64,000 bases of DNA from Pseudophaeobacter sp. EL27. Lineage in GTDB: Bacteria; Pseudomonadota; Alphaproteobacteria; Rhodobacterales; Rhodobacteraceae. The notes beneath the pieces were generated by a model. That model saw nothing but the letters and a program-made list of their open reading frames with translations, was not told the DNA's origin and ran no database searches. The translations under genes were made by a program, and so were the position numbers. Location of the stretch: NCBI RefSeq assembly GCF_900313025.1, contig NZ_OMPQ01000002.1:186001-250000 (forward strand), given 5' to 3'. Below, piece by piece: positions 1 through 8,914 of the stretch (position 1 is the first letter of the stretch; the number at the start of each line of letters is the position of its first letter).

Positions 1-441
1 CAGGCACTGATGCAGAACCTGGCGCGCTGCGATGGCATGACGCTGCTTTGTGGCCGGTTTGAGGGCGTCGATGAGCGGGTCCTGGAACACTACAATATCC
101 AGGAGGTCTCTCTGGGGGATTTTGTCATGACCGGCGGCGAGCTGGCGGCGCAGGCGCTGATTGATGCCACCGTGCGACTGATCCCCGGTGTGCTGGGCAA
201 TCAGGCCTCAACCGAGGAAGAGAGCTTTTCCTCTGGACTGTTGGAACACCCGCAATACACCCGGCCAGCGGAATGGCAGGGGCGCAAGATCCCGGATGTG
301 CTGATGTCGGGCCACCACGGCAAGGTGGCCGAGTGGCGTCAGGAAATGGCCGAAGAAATCACCAAGGCCCGCCGCCCCGACCTGTGGCAGACCTATGAGG
401 CCAGCAGACCCGCGCCAAAACCCAAGCGCAAAAAGAAGTGA
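1..441 (+). CDS. trmD: tRNA (guanine-N1)-methyltransferase, C-terminal part (partial)
   Basis: This is the 3' end of trmD; the reading frame is open from base 1, so the start lies outside the window. TrmD methylates G37 of tRNAs that read CNN codons, using S-adenosylmethionine, and prevents frameshifting. The visible part holds the trefoil-knot region (CGRFEGVDERV, GDFVMTGGELAA) and the conserved PGVLGN..S..EESF stretch followed by HPQYTRP. It ends in a Lys-rich tail (PKPKRKKK). In relatives trmD sits directly upstream of rplS; here about 2.9 kb of other genes separates them. Identification rests on strongly conserved motifs. Confidence 0.96.
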   Translation, partial: QALMQNLARCDGMTLLCGRFEGVDERVLEHYNIQEVSLGDFVMTGGELAAQALIDATVRLIPGVLGNQASTEEESFSSGLLEHPQYTRPAEWQGRKIPDVLMSGHHGKVAEWRQEMAEEITKARRPDLWQTYEASRPAPKPKRKKK

Positions 442-562
442 CGCATAGTTAACCACGACAGAACGCCCCCTTCTATGCATCATGCTCAAAATCATTTTTC
501 ATTTTGACTGAGACTACCCCTGCGCAATGCATCAGCGCAGGGCTCAGACGGGGAGCGAATTC

Positions 563-2020
563 ATGGGTCGTGTATTGCTGCGCCTGTTGGCGGGATTGCT
601 TTTGGTTGTGGTGGTCCTGGTGGCCGTGCTGCTGTTCAACACATTGCGTTATACGCCAGAAGCCGTGGCCAGCACCGGCGAACCCTATGATCTGAATACG
701 AATATCGAGCAGGCAACTCAGGACCTGTCAGAGGCGGTCAAGTTTCGGACGGTCTCCACCGAGTTGAAACACCCGGATTTTGCCGCCTTCCTGACCTTTC
801 TGGAAGAAACCTACCCGCTGGTGCACAGCACCATGAGCCGCGAAGTTCTGGCCCGGCAGACGCCGCTCTATATGTGGAAAGGCAGCGACGAGAGCTTGGC
901 CCCTATTCTGCTGGCCGGCCATTATGACGTTGTTCCCATCGCCCCCGGTTCGCATGATCTCTGGGAGCATGAGCCGTTTTCTGGCGTCATCGACGATGAA
1001 TTTGTCTGGGGCCGCGGCACCCTGGATGACAAGGGCGCAGTTATCGCCATGCTGACCGCCGCAGAAAAGATGATTGCCGATGGTTTCACCCCCAAACGCA
1101 CGGTCTATTTCAGCTTTGGTGGCGATGAGGAAGTCGGCGGCCTGGGTGCCATGGCGGTAGCTGTTCACTTCAATAAGCTCGGCATTGAGCTGGACTGGAT
1201 GCTGGATGAAGGCTCCTTTGTGTTGGATAAGGTCATCCCCGGCCTGGACCAGCCTGTGGCAAGTATCAACCTGTCAGAAAAGGGCTATGTGACCCTGGAA
1301 CTGGTGGCCAAATCCGCAGGCGGGCATTCCTCGATGCCGCCCCGGGTGACGGCCGTAGGCCGCATCGCCAAGGCCGTGGCACGCCTGCAGGACACTCCGG
1401 TGCCGGGAGGGCTGAGCGGGTTGTCAGAGGAATTCTTTGACTCGCTGGGGCGGCATTTCTCCTTTGGTCAGCGTGTGGTCTTTGCCAACCGCTGGCTGTT
1501 CAAACCGCTGTTGGAATCCATCCTGGCGGCCTCCCCCACTACTGATGCCATGCTGCGCAGCACCACCGCACCAACCATGTTGACGGGATCGAGCAAGGAC
1601 AACGTGCTGGCGGCTGAGGCCTCCGCCAAGATCAACTTCCGCATCCACCCCCGCGATACCGTGGCCGATATCGTCGAACATGTGCGCCAAACTATCGACG
1701 ACCCGGAAATCGAAATCCGCTATGATGAAGACTTGGCAAACCCGGCCTCGCCAGTGTCTTCCTCCAGCGCTACCGGCTACGGCGACATCAAAACATCGAT
1801 TCTGGATGCCTTTGGCCCCCTGGCCACGGTGCCCGGTCTGACCATCGCCGCCACTGATGCACGCCACTATGGCAAGGCGGCCAAGAACGCCTATCGGATC
1901 AATCCCTTCAAAATCGAAGGTTCGGATCTGGCGCGCTTCCACGGCACCAATGAGCGGCTGTCGATCGAGAACCTGGAGCGCGGCATCAATTTCTTTGGCG
2001 CTCTGTTGCAAAAGCAGTAA
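563..2020 (+). CDS. M20 family (carboxypeptidase S-like) metallopeptidase, membrane anchored
   Basis: About 485 residues. An N-terminal hydrophobic segment (residues about 6-25, rich in Leu and Val) should anchor or export the protein. The M20 zinc peptidase core follows: AGHYDVVP carries the first zinc His and Asp, GRGTLDDKG the bridging Asp, GGDEEVGG the catalytic Glu pair, and AGGHSSMPP lies in the dimerisation domain. A late DARHYG supplies a further ligand. The family hydrolyses small peptides or N-acyl amino acids, so the substrate is not certain. An upstream in-frame ATG at 527 exists, but the purine-rich GGGAGCG at 551-557 is correctly spaced for 563. The gene runs in the direction of trmD after a 120-base gap. 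Confidence 0.88.
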   Translation: MGRVLLRLLAGLLLVVVVLVAVLLFNTLRYTPEAVASTGEPYDLNTNIEQATQDLSEAVKFRTVSTELKHPDFAAFLTFLEETYPLVHSTMSREVLARQTPLYMWKGSDESLAPILLAGHYDVVPIAPGSHDLWEHEPFSGVIDDEFVWGRGTLDDKGAVIAMLTAAEKMIADGFTPKRTVYFSFGGDEEVGGLGAMAVAVHFNKLGIELDWMLDEGSFVLDKVIPGLDQPVASINLSEKGYVTLELVAKSAGGHSSMPPRVTAVGRIAKAVARLQDTPVPGGLSGLSEEFFDSLGRHFSFGQRVVFANRWLFKPLLESILAASPTTDAMLRSTTAPTMLTGSSKDNVLAAEASAKINFRIHPRDTVADIVEHVRQTIDDPEIEIRYDEDLANPASPVSSSSATGYGDIKTSILDAFGPLATVPGLTIAATDARHYGKAAKNAYRINPFKIEGSDLARFHGTNERLSIENLERGINFFGALLQKQ

Positions 2021-2114
2021 GCCAGATCTCTGAGACGCCCTCATCGTCGATGGGAACAACAAGCACCCCCTTTGATAGGGACGCTTGCCGGGTGTCAAAG
2101 TCAGCCGTGCCAGA

Positions 2115-2615
2115 TCAACAGCGAAACCGCTGGCGGTCGAACTCGAACTCCGAAGGGGCGGTACATTTCTGCCGTTGATATGGAATTTGCCCGTTCGACA
2201 AAGCATAGTGATCGCCCGGCAGCCGTGCCACTACCGCCCTTTGAGCAAGGGAAAGAGGCTCGCAGGCAAAGGTGCCGCCAGTTTGCTTGGTAACGGGATT
2301 AAAGCTGTTAGACGGGTGGCGCCAACAAACGCTGCTTTGGCCCGCAACCCGATCCAACTTCCACTCTTCGGGTACTCCATGCGTGTTGCCTGGGTACCAA
2401 AGCCAAGCACGACCATCCGCCGACAAATAGTTCACCTGAAAGCCATGCGCAGGTGAAAAACTGAGGTAGGTCCAGCCGCCCTGAGGATATTCAGGAAAGA
2501 CTGTATTGCGCATTGATACCTCCTCAATGCCCTTTGAGGGCGCACTAACACATCCCGCCAGGGTTGCAATCGCGCCACACAAGAGAAGCATCGAAGCTCT
2601 GCTGGGCTTTAACAT
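2115..2615 (-). CDS. putative lipoprotein of unknown function
   Basis: A 166-residue protein with a signal peptide ending in the lipobox LAGC (Cys at about residue 22), so it should be lipidated and membrane attached. The mature part has four further cysteines, including one at the extreme C-terminus, and no domain I recognise. Its start overlaps the end of the upstream lipoprotein gene by 7 bases, so the two are probably cotranscribed and translationally coupled. It converges on the M20 peptidase gene. The pair may be a small acquired module inserted between trmD and rplS. Function unknown. Confidence 0.75.
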   Translation of the reverse strand: MLKPSRASMLLLCGAIATLAGCVSAPSKGIEEVSMRNTVFPEYPQGGWTYLSFSPAHGFQVNYLSADGRAWLWYPGNTHGVPEEWKLDRVAGQSSVCWRHPSNSFNPVTKQTGGTFACEPLSLAQRAVVARLPGDHYALSNGQIPYQRQKCTAPSEFEFDRQRFRC

Positions 2616-3016
2616 GTCAGGTCGGTACGCCAGTATTTGAAGCTTTTGACTTTGCTCTGAATGCTGCGTAGATCACTGCTTGCCGAATACCCGCCAACCA
2701 TTGTCAAAATACCCGCAGCATATTTCGCCTGACATCCGGTGAAGGATCTTGCCGCCGCTTCCAGGTCCGTTGGTGTATAGGAAAAACCATCACTGCCTGG
2801 AGCAATGAATGCAAAGGCCTTGGAGCTTGCAACGGCAATTTCAAATGGTTTGCCAGCATATGAGATCGACTGTCGCGTTTCCCACAGCGCCAGATTTTCT
2901 GCTTTTTGAGCGCGAATCTCCGCGCTGCTTGGCCCCCCAATGTCACTGTGATCAACGCCCGAACATGCCGACAAAGACATCGCCACAATCGCCAGTCTAA
3001 AAATGGTCTTGAACAT
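2609..3016 (-). CDS. putative lipoprotein of unknown function
   Basis: About 135 residues with a signal peptide and lipobox LSAC (Cys near residue 18), predicting a lipidated envelope protein. Three mature cysteines are visible, one close to the C-terminus, as in the downstream partner. The ATG at 3016 is preferred over a TTG one codon earlier because AGGGAG lies six bases before the ATG. It is the first gene of a two-gene unit overlapping the next lipoprotein. No known domain was recognised. Confidence 0.72.
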   Translation of the reverse strand: MFKTIFRLAIVAMSLSACSGVDHSDIGGPSSAEIRAQKAENLALWETRQSISYAGKPFEIAVASSKAFAFIAPGSDGFSYTPTDLEAAARSFTGCQAKYAAGILTMVGGYSASSDLRSIQSKVKSFKYWRTDLTC

Positions 3017-3383
3017 CAATTTCTCCCTAAAACTTCACACACTCAAAACGAGTGTAATCTCCGGGTATATGACGGGTTCCAGGGCAGCAATCTCAAAAAG
3101 AAAGACCAACGGCGTCTCCAGGCTCACCCTTGATCTGGGCCTGCATTTCCCCTACAGACCGCCTACTTGGATTCGCTGTTGCGTCTCCGATTCGTTGAAT
3201 ATTGGACTGCTGGATCCTACCTGGCCTTCTTCGGTCATTGCAGCGCAGGCCAATTCGACAGCTTGAATGAACAGACGACCTAACCTCTGGCGGGCTGCTG
3301 ATGCGGGACCCGGTGAAGACCAAGAGCTCTGAGGACGCGCAAATACTTCGTGGAAAACCACGAGCAAAATAGGAGAAGATCAG
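3017..3383. other. 367-base region without a supported gene
   Basis: This gap separates the divergent lipoprotein pair from rplS. It must hold the promoters for both directions, but I see no convincing -35/-10 pair. Open frames on the minus strand run into rplS and look like shadows. A small hairpin CGTGG-AAAA-CCACG lies at about 3350-3363, just upstream of the rplS ribosome binding site (TAGGAG). The stretch could be a decayed gene; nothing firmer can be said. Confidence 0.4.
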
Positions 3384-3758
3384 ATGGACCTGATCGCACA
3401 GCTGGAGGCGGAACAAGTTGCCGCCCTGGGGAAAGACATCCCTGACTTCAAAGCCGGTGACACCATCCGTGTTGGCTTTAAAGTAACCGAAGGTTCGCGT
3501 TCGCGCGTTCAGAACTACGAAGGCGTCTGCATCAGCCGTAAAAACGGCTCGGGCATTGCCGGTTCCTTCACCGTTCGCAAGATTTCTTTTGGTGAAGGCG
3601 TGGAACGTGTGTTCCCTCTGCACTCCACCAATATCGACAGCATCACCGTTGTGCGTCGTGGCCGCGTTCGTCGCGCCAAACTGTACTACCTGCGCGCCCT
3701 GCGCGGTAAGTCCGCACGTATCCGTGAAGATGCAAACTACAAAGCCAAAAAAGCCTGA
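3384..3758 (+). CDS. rplS: 50S ribosomal protein L19
   Basis: A 124-residue protein that matches bacterial L19 along its length: [11 protein letters not shown] at the start, then [13 protein letters not shown], a [10 protein letters not shown] segment, [17 protein letters not shown] and [14 protein letters not shown]19 sits at the interface of the ribosomal subunits. A clear AGGAGAAG ribosome binding site precedes the ATG. The gene is followed after 11 bases by rpmE, so both are cotranscribed. Confidence 0.98.
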   Translation: MDLIAQLEAEQVAALGKDIPDFKAGDTIRVGFKVTEGSRSRVQNYEGVCISRKNGSGIAGSFTVRKISFGEGVERVFPLHSTNIDSITVVRRGRVRRAKLYYLRALRGKSARIREDANYKAKKA

Positions 3759-3769
3759 GGAGCGGTATC

Positions 3770-3991
3770 ATGAAAAAAGATATTCACCCCGATTACCACT
3801 TCATCGACGTCAAAATGACCGATGGCACCATTCTGAAGATGCGCTCCACCTGGGGCAAAGAAGGCGACCAGATGGCGCTGGACATTGACCCCACAGTGCA
3901 CCCTGCCTGGACCGGTGGTAACACCCGTCTGATGGATGCCGGCGGCCGCGTCTCCAAGTTCAAAAAGAAATACGAAGGCCTGGGCTTCTAA
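3770..3991 (+). CDS. rpmE: 50S ribosomal protein L31 (cysteine-free type)
   Basis: A 73-residue L31: it begins [19 protein letters not shown] and contains STWG, HPAWTGG and RVSKFKKKY. The zinc-binding cysteine pairs of the C+ form are absent, as is usual for the alphaproteobacterial type, so the protein should not bind zinc. It is cotranscribed with rplS and followed by a strong terminator. Confidence 0.97.
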   Translation: MKKDIHPDYHFIDVKMTDGTILKMRSTWGKEGDQMALDIDPTVHPAWTGGNTRLMDAGGRVSKFKKKYEGLGF

Positions 3992-4014
3992 GCATCCCAA
4001 AACCTTTGGTTTCG

Positions 4015-4047
4015 AAATGCCGTTCCTTCGGGGGCGGCATTTTTTAT
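4015..4047 (+). terminator. rho-independent terminator after rplS-rpmE
   Basis: Inverted repeat AAATGCCG (4015-4022) and CGGCATTT (4035-4042) around a TTCCTTCGGGGG-type loop, followed by a run of T. It lies 24 bases after the rpmE stop codon. Confidence 0.9.
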
Positions 4048-4148
4048 TTTAGCTGCCAAAATCCTGGCGCGGCACAGCGGCGCCAATCAGACGGTCAAAT
4101 GAGTCCTATTACAGGCCCTAACATGGGCTTTGTCGATGATTTGGGCGC

Positions 4149-4180
4149 TTTTCATTGATTCGCACCGACTCTATAGTCGG
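4149..4180 (+). promoter_or_regulatory. candidate promoter of mipZ with overlapping dyad
   Basis: TTTTCA at 4149-4154 and TATAGT at 4172-4177 are separated by 17 bases, a good fit to a sigma-70 promoter. The -10 box lies inside a perfect inverted repeat CCGACT-CTAT-AGTCGG (4165-4180), which could be an operator. The predicted leader before the ATG at 4230 is about 45 bases. Confidence 0.5.
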
Positions 4181-4229
4181 GACCAATACAACAGGCGCGA
4201 GCAGCGCGGCGAACCAAAGGGACCATAAG

Positions 4230-5039
4230 ATGGCGCATATCATAGTCGTCGGCAACGAAAAGGGCGGCGCCGGTAAATCCACCGTCTCGATCCATGTGGC
4301 CACAACGCTGGCCCGGCTTGGCCATAAGGTGGCAGCGCTGGATCTGGATCTGCGGCAGCGCTCTTTGGGTCGCTACATTGAAAACCGCAAGGAGTTCATG
4401 GCCAAGGCGGCGCTGGATCTGCCCCTGGTGGAACTGCACGAACTGCCCGAGATTGACGCCGACAGCCTGCAACCGGGCGAAAACATCTATGATCACCGCC
4501 TCTCAGCTGCGGTCTCCAGCCTGGAGCCGGACAATGATTTCATCCTGATCGACTGCCCCGGCTCACACACGCGGTTGAGCCAGGTTGCGCACTCCTTGGC
4601 CGACACGCTGATCACCCCGCTGAACGACAGCTTTGTGGATTTCGACCTGCTGGCCCACACGGATCAGAAGGGCGAAAAGATTACCGGTCCTTCAGTCTAT
4701 TCCGAGATGGTCTGGAACGCCCGCCAGCTACGTGCCCAGGCGGGTCTGAAACCCATCGACTGGGTGGTGATCCGCAATCGTGTCGGCACCCAGCGCATGG
4801 TCAACAAAGAAAAGATGGAACGGGCCATCAACATGCTGTCCAAGCGCATCGGCTTTCGTGTTGCACCCGGCTTTTCCGAACGGGTGATTTTCCGCGAGCT
4901 GTTCCCGCGCGGCCTGACCCTGCTGGACCTCAAAGACATCGGCATCAAGCAGCTGAACATCTCCAACATCGCCGCCCGGCAAGAGCTGCGCGACATGATG
5001 AAGGCAGTGAACCTGCCCGGCGTCGAGATCGACATCTGA
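4230..5039 (+). CDS. mipZ: MipZ-type ParA-family division-site ATPase
   Basis: A 269-residue ParA/MinD superfamily ATPase. It opens with VVGNEKGGAGKST, the deviant Walker A motif (about residues 7-19), followed by LDLDLRQRSLGRYIENR, which is characteristic of MipZ. Walker B-like FILIDCPG and the PLNDSFVDFDLL segment follow. In Caulobacter, MipZ forms a ParB-anchored bipolar gradient that blocks FtsZ assembly away from midcell. The ATG at 4230 was chosen over an upstream in-frame start at 4155 because AAAGGGA precedes it and the motif then starts at the usual distance. It is a single gene between two terminators. Confidence 0.93.
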   Translation: MAHIIVVGNEKGGAGKSTVSIHVATTLARLGHKVAALDLDLRQRSLGRYIENRKEFMAKAALDLPLVELHELPEIDADSLQPGENIYDHRLSAAVSSLEPDNDFILIDCPGSHTRLSQVAHSLADTLITPLNDSFVDFDLLAHTDQKGEKITGPSVYSEMVWNARQLRAQAGLKPIDWVVIRNRVGTQRMVNKEKMERAINMLSKRIGFRVAPGFSERVIFRELFPRGLTLLDLKDIGIKQLNISNIAARQELRDMMKAVNLPGVEIDI

Positions 5040-5068
5040 GGCCCAAACAGTCACAGTGATCAAACTGA

Positions 5069-5098
5069 AGGCGCCCAAACATATGCGGGCGCCTTTTT
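5069..5098 (+). terminator. rho-independent terminator after mipZ
   Basis: AGGCGCCC (5069-5076) pairs with GGGCGCCT (5087-5094) and is followed by TTTTT, 30 bases after the mipZ stop. Confidence 0.9.
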
Positions 5099-5196
5099 GC
5101 ATTCTCATCACGGTGCATCGCTTCGTCGGCCCTTATTCGGTGGCCCCTCTATAGTTGGGTAAGCTCCCCCAACACCTCCTTCCCAGCGGATCCAAA

Positions 5197-5613
5197 CTAA
5201 CCATCGCGCCCTGGCTCGCCGGGGTTGCTGGAGAACAAAGCGATCTTGTTGCCTTGGGGATCACGCAGATAGCCAACATAAAAGCGCGGCCCATAAGAGG
5301 CACGAAAACCTGGCTGCCCCTCGTCAAAGCCACCTGCGGCAAGTGCGGCGGCGTGAAGCTCCCGCACCTGACTTTGAGTTCGGGCCTCAAAGGCAATCAT
5401 AACGCCATTGCCAGCCGAAGCCGGCTTCCCGTCGAATGTCGGCTTGACGTAAAAGTCTGGCAGCACAGGAAACTGCCCCGGCTGCACAGGCAAGGCATAG
5501 CTGAGCCCCTCAGGTCCTTCTTTCAGCCCATAACCAAGAGCGAGCAGAAACGCCGAATAAAACCTCTTTGCGCCTGCAATATCATCGGCACCAACTGTGA
5601 CATAGGCAATCAA
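5197..5613 (-). CDS. VOC (glyoxalase/bleomycin resistance) superfamily protein
   Basis: A 138-residue single-module VOC protein with beta-alpha-beta-beta-beta pattern: VTVGADDIAGAKRFYSAFL at the start and YVGYLRDPQGNKIALFSSNP at the end. The first metal-ligand position typical of metal-dependent members is not obviously a His, so it may be a binding or resistance protein rather than an enzyme. The TTG at 5613 is preferred because AGGAAA lies 8 bases upstream and gives the usual N-terminus; frames further upstream add only a few residues. It lies 91 bases downstream of the cyclase gene in the same direction. Substrate unknown. Confidence 0.8.
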   Translation of the reverse strand: MIAYVTVGADDIAGAKRFYSAFLLALGYGLKEGPEGLSYALPVQPGQFPVLPDFYVKPTFDGKPASAGNGVMIAFEARTQSQVRELHAAALAAGGFDEGQPGFRASYGPRFYVGYLRDPQGNKIALFSSNPGEPGRDG

Positions 5614-5704
5614 GACAGATGTTTCCTTTCGCAAGATCTACCGTTCAAGCGAGGCTCGTTTTGACATCGTCGGGCGAAATCGCCCCGCCCCTTGCAAGAA
5701 GGCG

Positions 5705-6988
5705 CTATTCCGCTGCCTCGTCCATATAGGGTGTAAGATCAGAGATCACGCCATTGGGCCGGTAAATGGTAAAGAGTTCGATTGGCTCACTGACGCCGCG
5801 CAGCATGTAGCGCCCCAAGGACACCATGTCATGGGCATCACCGGAAATCGCGCGCTGAACCACCGAGGAGAAAATCAGGTTCTGGCCAACCGAACGATGC
5901 ATGCCGGCAATCCGCGCCGTCTGGTTGACAGCCGGACCAATCACTGTGAAATCCAGCCGGTTTTCGGCCCCGATATTGCCATAGAGAATGGGCCCCGCAT
6001 GCAGGGCCAGCGTCCAGTCCGTTATCGGCAGGCCCTGCGCCAGACGCTCCTGATTGCGCAGGCCAATATTGCGACATAGCTCGGCAGAGGCAGCCAGAGC
6101 CGCCTGTGAGTCTTTTTCAATGCTGCCGAGATTGAACATCACCAGCATGCCATCGCCCAGGAACTTGAGAATGTTGCCGCCATGCGCTTGGGTGGCGGCC
6201 ACGGCAATGCCAAAATAATCGTTCAGCATCTCGATCAGCTCCGGCCCTGGCAGCTCTCCGGCCAGGCTGGTGAAGCCCTTGAGGTCGAACAATCCAATGA
6301 CCGCATCTATCTCGCTGGAGGAGCCCCGCTGGAATTCCCCGGACAGCACTCGCTGGCCCGGATCACGCCCCAGATAGGTTTGCAACAGGTCACTGGCCAT
6401 CTGCCGGTTCGACATGGATTTAAGCGCAAGCCCCAATATCGGATACAGCGACTGGATCAGAGCGCGATCCTCGGCCGAAAAACCCTCTGGGTTGTCCGTG
6501 GTCCAGGAGGTCAGCACCCCTTCGGAGGGCGCGTTGGGATCAACCGGCGCATCATCGTCCGTGAAGCGCAGGGTCAGCGCAAAATACTCAGTGGCGCCAC
6601 GTGCCTTCAGCTCCTCTAGCAGGGGGAACTGCGGGGGCACATTTGATGTCAGGTCAAACTGCAGGCGCTCCAGCCCCTGCTCCAGCATCTGATAGAACGG
6701 GCTTCTGAGCCAGGCCTCCCGCGGGGTTTCACGACGCTCATAATGTTCGTGACTGATACCATCAGACCGCGTCCAATTGTAGCCAATGCCGCCGAACTTG
6801 GGGTGAAAGGCCCGTTGCGCCAGATGAAACCGCCAGAGCGGCACTCCCATCTCCACCAGCTTTTCACAAAAGGTATTGAGCAGATCCTGACGGCCAGAGC
6901 TGCGCAGCCCCTTGTCGATCATCCAGGGCACCAGCGCTGCTGCTCTTGCATCCAAACAATCCATCGCCGCGTCGCCTTTCTCTGCCAT
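5705..6988 (-). CDS. class III adenylate cyclase with N-terminal sensor-like region
   Basis: About 427 residues. The C-terminal half is a class III nucleotide cyclase domain: FDLKGFTSL (metal Asp), NILKFLGDGMLVMF (adenine-selecting Lys and second metal Asp), then NRLDFTVIGPAVNQTAR (adenine Asp and transition-state Asn and Arg). All catalytic positions look intact, so cAMP synthesis is likely. The N-terminal 200 residues contain no motif I can name; the spacing is like the GAF-type sensory parts seen in related soluble cyclases. No membrane segment is evident. The ATG at 6988 is used; a TTG three codons upstream and an ATG at 6964 are alternatives. It may be cotranscribed with the VOC gene. 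Confidence 0.88.
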   Translation of the reverse strand: MAEKGDAAMDCLDARAAALVPWMIDKGLRSSGRQDLLNTFCEKLVEMGVPLWRFHLAQRAFHPKFGGIGYNWTRSDGISHEHYERRETPREAWLRSPFYQMLEQGLERLQFDLTSNVPPQFPLLEELKARGATEYFALTLRFTDDDAPVDPNAPSEGVLTSWTTDNPEGFSAEDRALIQSLYPILGLALKSMSNRQMASDLLQTYLGRDPGQRVLSGEFQRGSSSEIDAVIGLFDLKGFTSLAGELPGPELIEMLNDYFGIAVAATQAHGGNILKFLGDGMLVMFNLGSIEKDSQAALAASAELCRNIGLRNQERLAQGLPITDWTLALHAGPILYGNIGAENRLDFTVIGPAVNQTARIAGMHRSVGQNLIFSSVVQRAISGDAHDMVSLGRYMLRGVSEPIELFTIYRPNGVISDLTPYMDEAAE

Positions 6989-7001
6989 AGCTGCCAAGCC
7001 C

Positions 7002-7475
7002 CTATTGCTGGCCCTGTTCCAGCTCCCTGGATCTGGGCTCCTCTATACCAGCCAGCTGTCGCAACATGCGCCGCAACAGCGCCACCTCTTCAGGCGTGAA
7101 ACGCTCTGCGAGCTGCGCATCATAGCTTTGTGCCTGGTCTCGCAGATCACGATAAGCTGCTTCGCCCGCCGGTGTAAGACGCAAATGCTCTGAGCGGCGG
7201 TCCTTTTCATCGCGGTTGCGAGAGACGAATCGGCGCGTCGCCAATTTGGCCACGGCGCGGCTGATCTTGGTCTTGTGGATCTTGGCGCGCTCACCAATGT
7301 CCTTTGCCGTCATCTGGCCAAAAATCCCCAAATGAAACAGCACTCTCCATTCATTGCGCAGCATACCATAGCGATTCTTATAGTGGGCCTGAAACTCCAG
7401 CGAAGAATCCTCGGCTGCACGGTTGAGCAGGAAGGGCAGGAAATCCTGCAGCGAAAAATCATCTTTTTCAGTCAT
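7002..7475 (-). CDS. MarR family regulator of the homogentisate genes
   Basis: A 157-residue winged-helix protein: [29 protein letters not shown] is the recognition half, followed by [19 protein letters not shown] and the wing residues [14 protein letters not shown], all typical of MarR. It is divergent from hmgA, with 70 bases between the start codons and a dyad in that gap, so it probably represses hmgA until a pathway metabolite binds. The ATG at 7475 follows GGAGAG. The longer frame to 7547 would run across the operator and into the hmgA 5' end and was rejected. Confidence 0.88.
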   Translation of the reverse strand: MTEKDDFSLQDFLPFLLNRAAEDSSLEFQAHYKNRYGMLRNEWRVLFHLGIFGQMTAKDIGERAKIHKTKISRAVAKLATRRFVSRNRDEKDRRSEHLRLTPAGEAAYRDLRDQAQSYDAQLAERFTPEEVALLRRMLRQLAGIEEPRSRELEQGQQ

Positions 7476-7495
7476 GGCGCTCTCCTTTCCCTTGT

Positions 7496-7513
7496 TAGTT
7501 ACAAAAACAACTA
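7496..7513. promoter_or_regulatory. candidate MarR operator in the divergent hmgA promoter region
   Basis: TAGTT and AACTA arms enclose ACAAAAAC, an 18-base dyad between the divergent starts of the MarR gene and hmgA. Its size and AT-richness suit a MarR dimer. The hmgA ribosome binding site (AAAGGAG at 7531-7537) lies just downstream. Confidence 0.5.
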
Positions 7514-7545
7514 TTAATTCCGCAAGCAGAAAAGGAGCGCGCGAC

Positions 7546-8901
7546 ATGAATAAAGCTGCTGATCCCCACGAGATGATCCAGGCCCCCTCCCTTGCCGGCC
7601 CGCACGAGGGCTATATGCCTGGCTTTGGTAATGACTTTGAATCCGAGGTGCTGCCAGGGGCCATGCCGCAGGGCATGAACAGCCCGCAGAAATGTAACTA
7701 CGGTCTTTATGGCGAGCAGCTTTCCGGCACCGCCTTTACCGCTGACCCGCCTGAGCGGACCTGGTGCTACCGCATCCGCCCCAGCGTGAAGCATTCGCAC
7801 CGTTATACCAAGATTGACCTGCCCTATTGGAAATCCGCGCCCCACGTGGACCCGGATGTGGCCAGCCTTGGCCAGTATCGCTGGGATCCAGTGCCCCATG
7901 ACGGTCAGGCCCTGACCTGGCTCACCGGCATGAAGACCATGACCACCGCAGGCGACGTGAATACCCAGGTGGGGATGGCCAGCCATGTCTATCTGGTAAC
8001 TGAGAGCATGCAGGACGCCTATTTCTTCTCCGCCGATTCCGAATTGCTGGTGGTGCCACAGGAAGGCCGTCTGCGTTTTGCCACCGAGCTGGGTATCATT
8101 GATCTGGAACCGCAGGAGATCGCCATTATTCCCCGCGGGCTGGTCTACCGGGTTGAAGTGTTGGAAGGCCCGGCGCGTGGTTTTGTTTGCGAAAACTACG
8201 GTCAGAAGTTTGAGTTGCCGGGCCGTGGCCCGATTGGGGCCAACTGCATGGCCAATCCCCGCGACTTCAAAGCCCCGGTGGCGGCCTATGAGGACCGAGA
8301 GATACCCTCAACCGTGACCGTCAAATGGTGTGGCCAGTTCCATGAAACCAAGATCGACCAGTCGCCGCTGGATGTGGTGGCCTGGCACGGCAATTACGCG
8401 CCCTATAAATATGACCTGAAGACCTATTGCCCGGTTGGGGCCATCCTGTTTGATCACCCGGACCCCTCGATCTTTACCGTGCTCACCGCGCCCTCTGGCG
8501 TGCCGGGGACGGCCAATATCGACTTTGTGCTGTTCCGCGATCGCTGGATGGTGGCAGAAAATACCTTCCGCCCGCCCTGGTATCACAAGAACATCATGTC
8601 CGAGATGATGGGCAATATCTACGGTCAGTACGACGCCAAGCCGCAGGGGTTCATTCCCGGTGGCATGTCGCTGCACAATATGATGATCCCGCATGGACCG
8701 GACAAAAACGCCTTTGAAGGCGCGTCGAACTCCAACCTCGGACCTGAGAAGCTGGAAAACACCATGTCCTTCATGTTCGAGACCCGCTTCCCGCAGCATC
8801 TGACCGAATTTGCCGCCAAGGAAGCCCCCTTGCAGGATGACTATATCGATTGCTGGAGCGACATCGAGAAGAAGTTCGACGGCACGCCTGGTATGAAATA
8901 A
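7546..8901 (+). CDS. hmgA: homogentisate 1,2-dioxygenase
   Basis: A 451-residue iron dioxygenase that opens the ring of homogentisate to maleylacetoacetate in tyrosine and phenylalanine breakdown. Family features: [12 protein letters not shown] near the N-terminus, [25 protein letters not shown], then the iron site with YHKNIMSE (His and Glu) and MIPHGPD (His). Length is standard. The ATG at 7546 follows AAAGGAG; a longer frame starting at 7423 overlaps the divergent regulator and was not used. It is the first gene of the catabolic cluster and probably cotranscribed with fahA. Confidence 0.98.
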   Translation: MNKAADPHEMIQAPSLAGPHEGYMPGFGNDFESEVLPGAMPQGMNSPQKCNYGLYGEQLSGTAFTADPPERTWCYRIRPSVKHSHRYTKIDLPYWKSAPHVDPDVASLGQYRWDPVPHDGQALTWLTGMKTMTTAGDVNTQVGMASHVYLVTESMQDAYFFSADSELLVVPQEGRLRFATELGIIDLEPQEIAIIPRGLVYRVEVLEGPARGFVCENYGQKFELPGRGPIGANCMANPRDFKAPVAAYEDREIPSTVTVKWCGQFHETKIDQSPLDVVAWHGNYAPYKYDLKTYCPVGAILFDHPDPSIFTVLTAPSGVPGTANIDFVLFRDRWMVAENTFRPPWYHKNIMSEMMGNIYGQYDAKPQGFIPGGMSLHNMMIPHGPDKNAFEGASNSNLGPEKLENTMSFMFETRFPQHLTEFAAKEAPLQDDYIDCWSDIEKKFDGTPGMK

Positions 8902-8914
8902 CAAAGAGATAAGA

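Noticed and set aside
3093-3623. 176-residue minus-strand frame between the lipoproteins and rplS
   Set aside because: Most of it overlaps rplS in antisense, and the remaining part lacks a start site or recognisable motifs.
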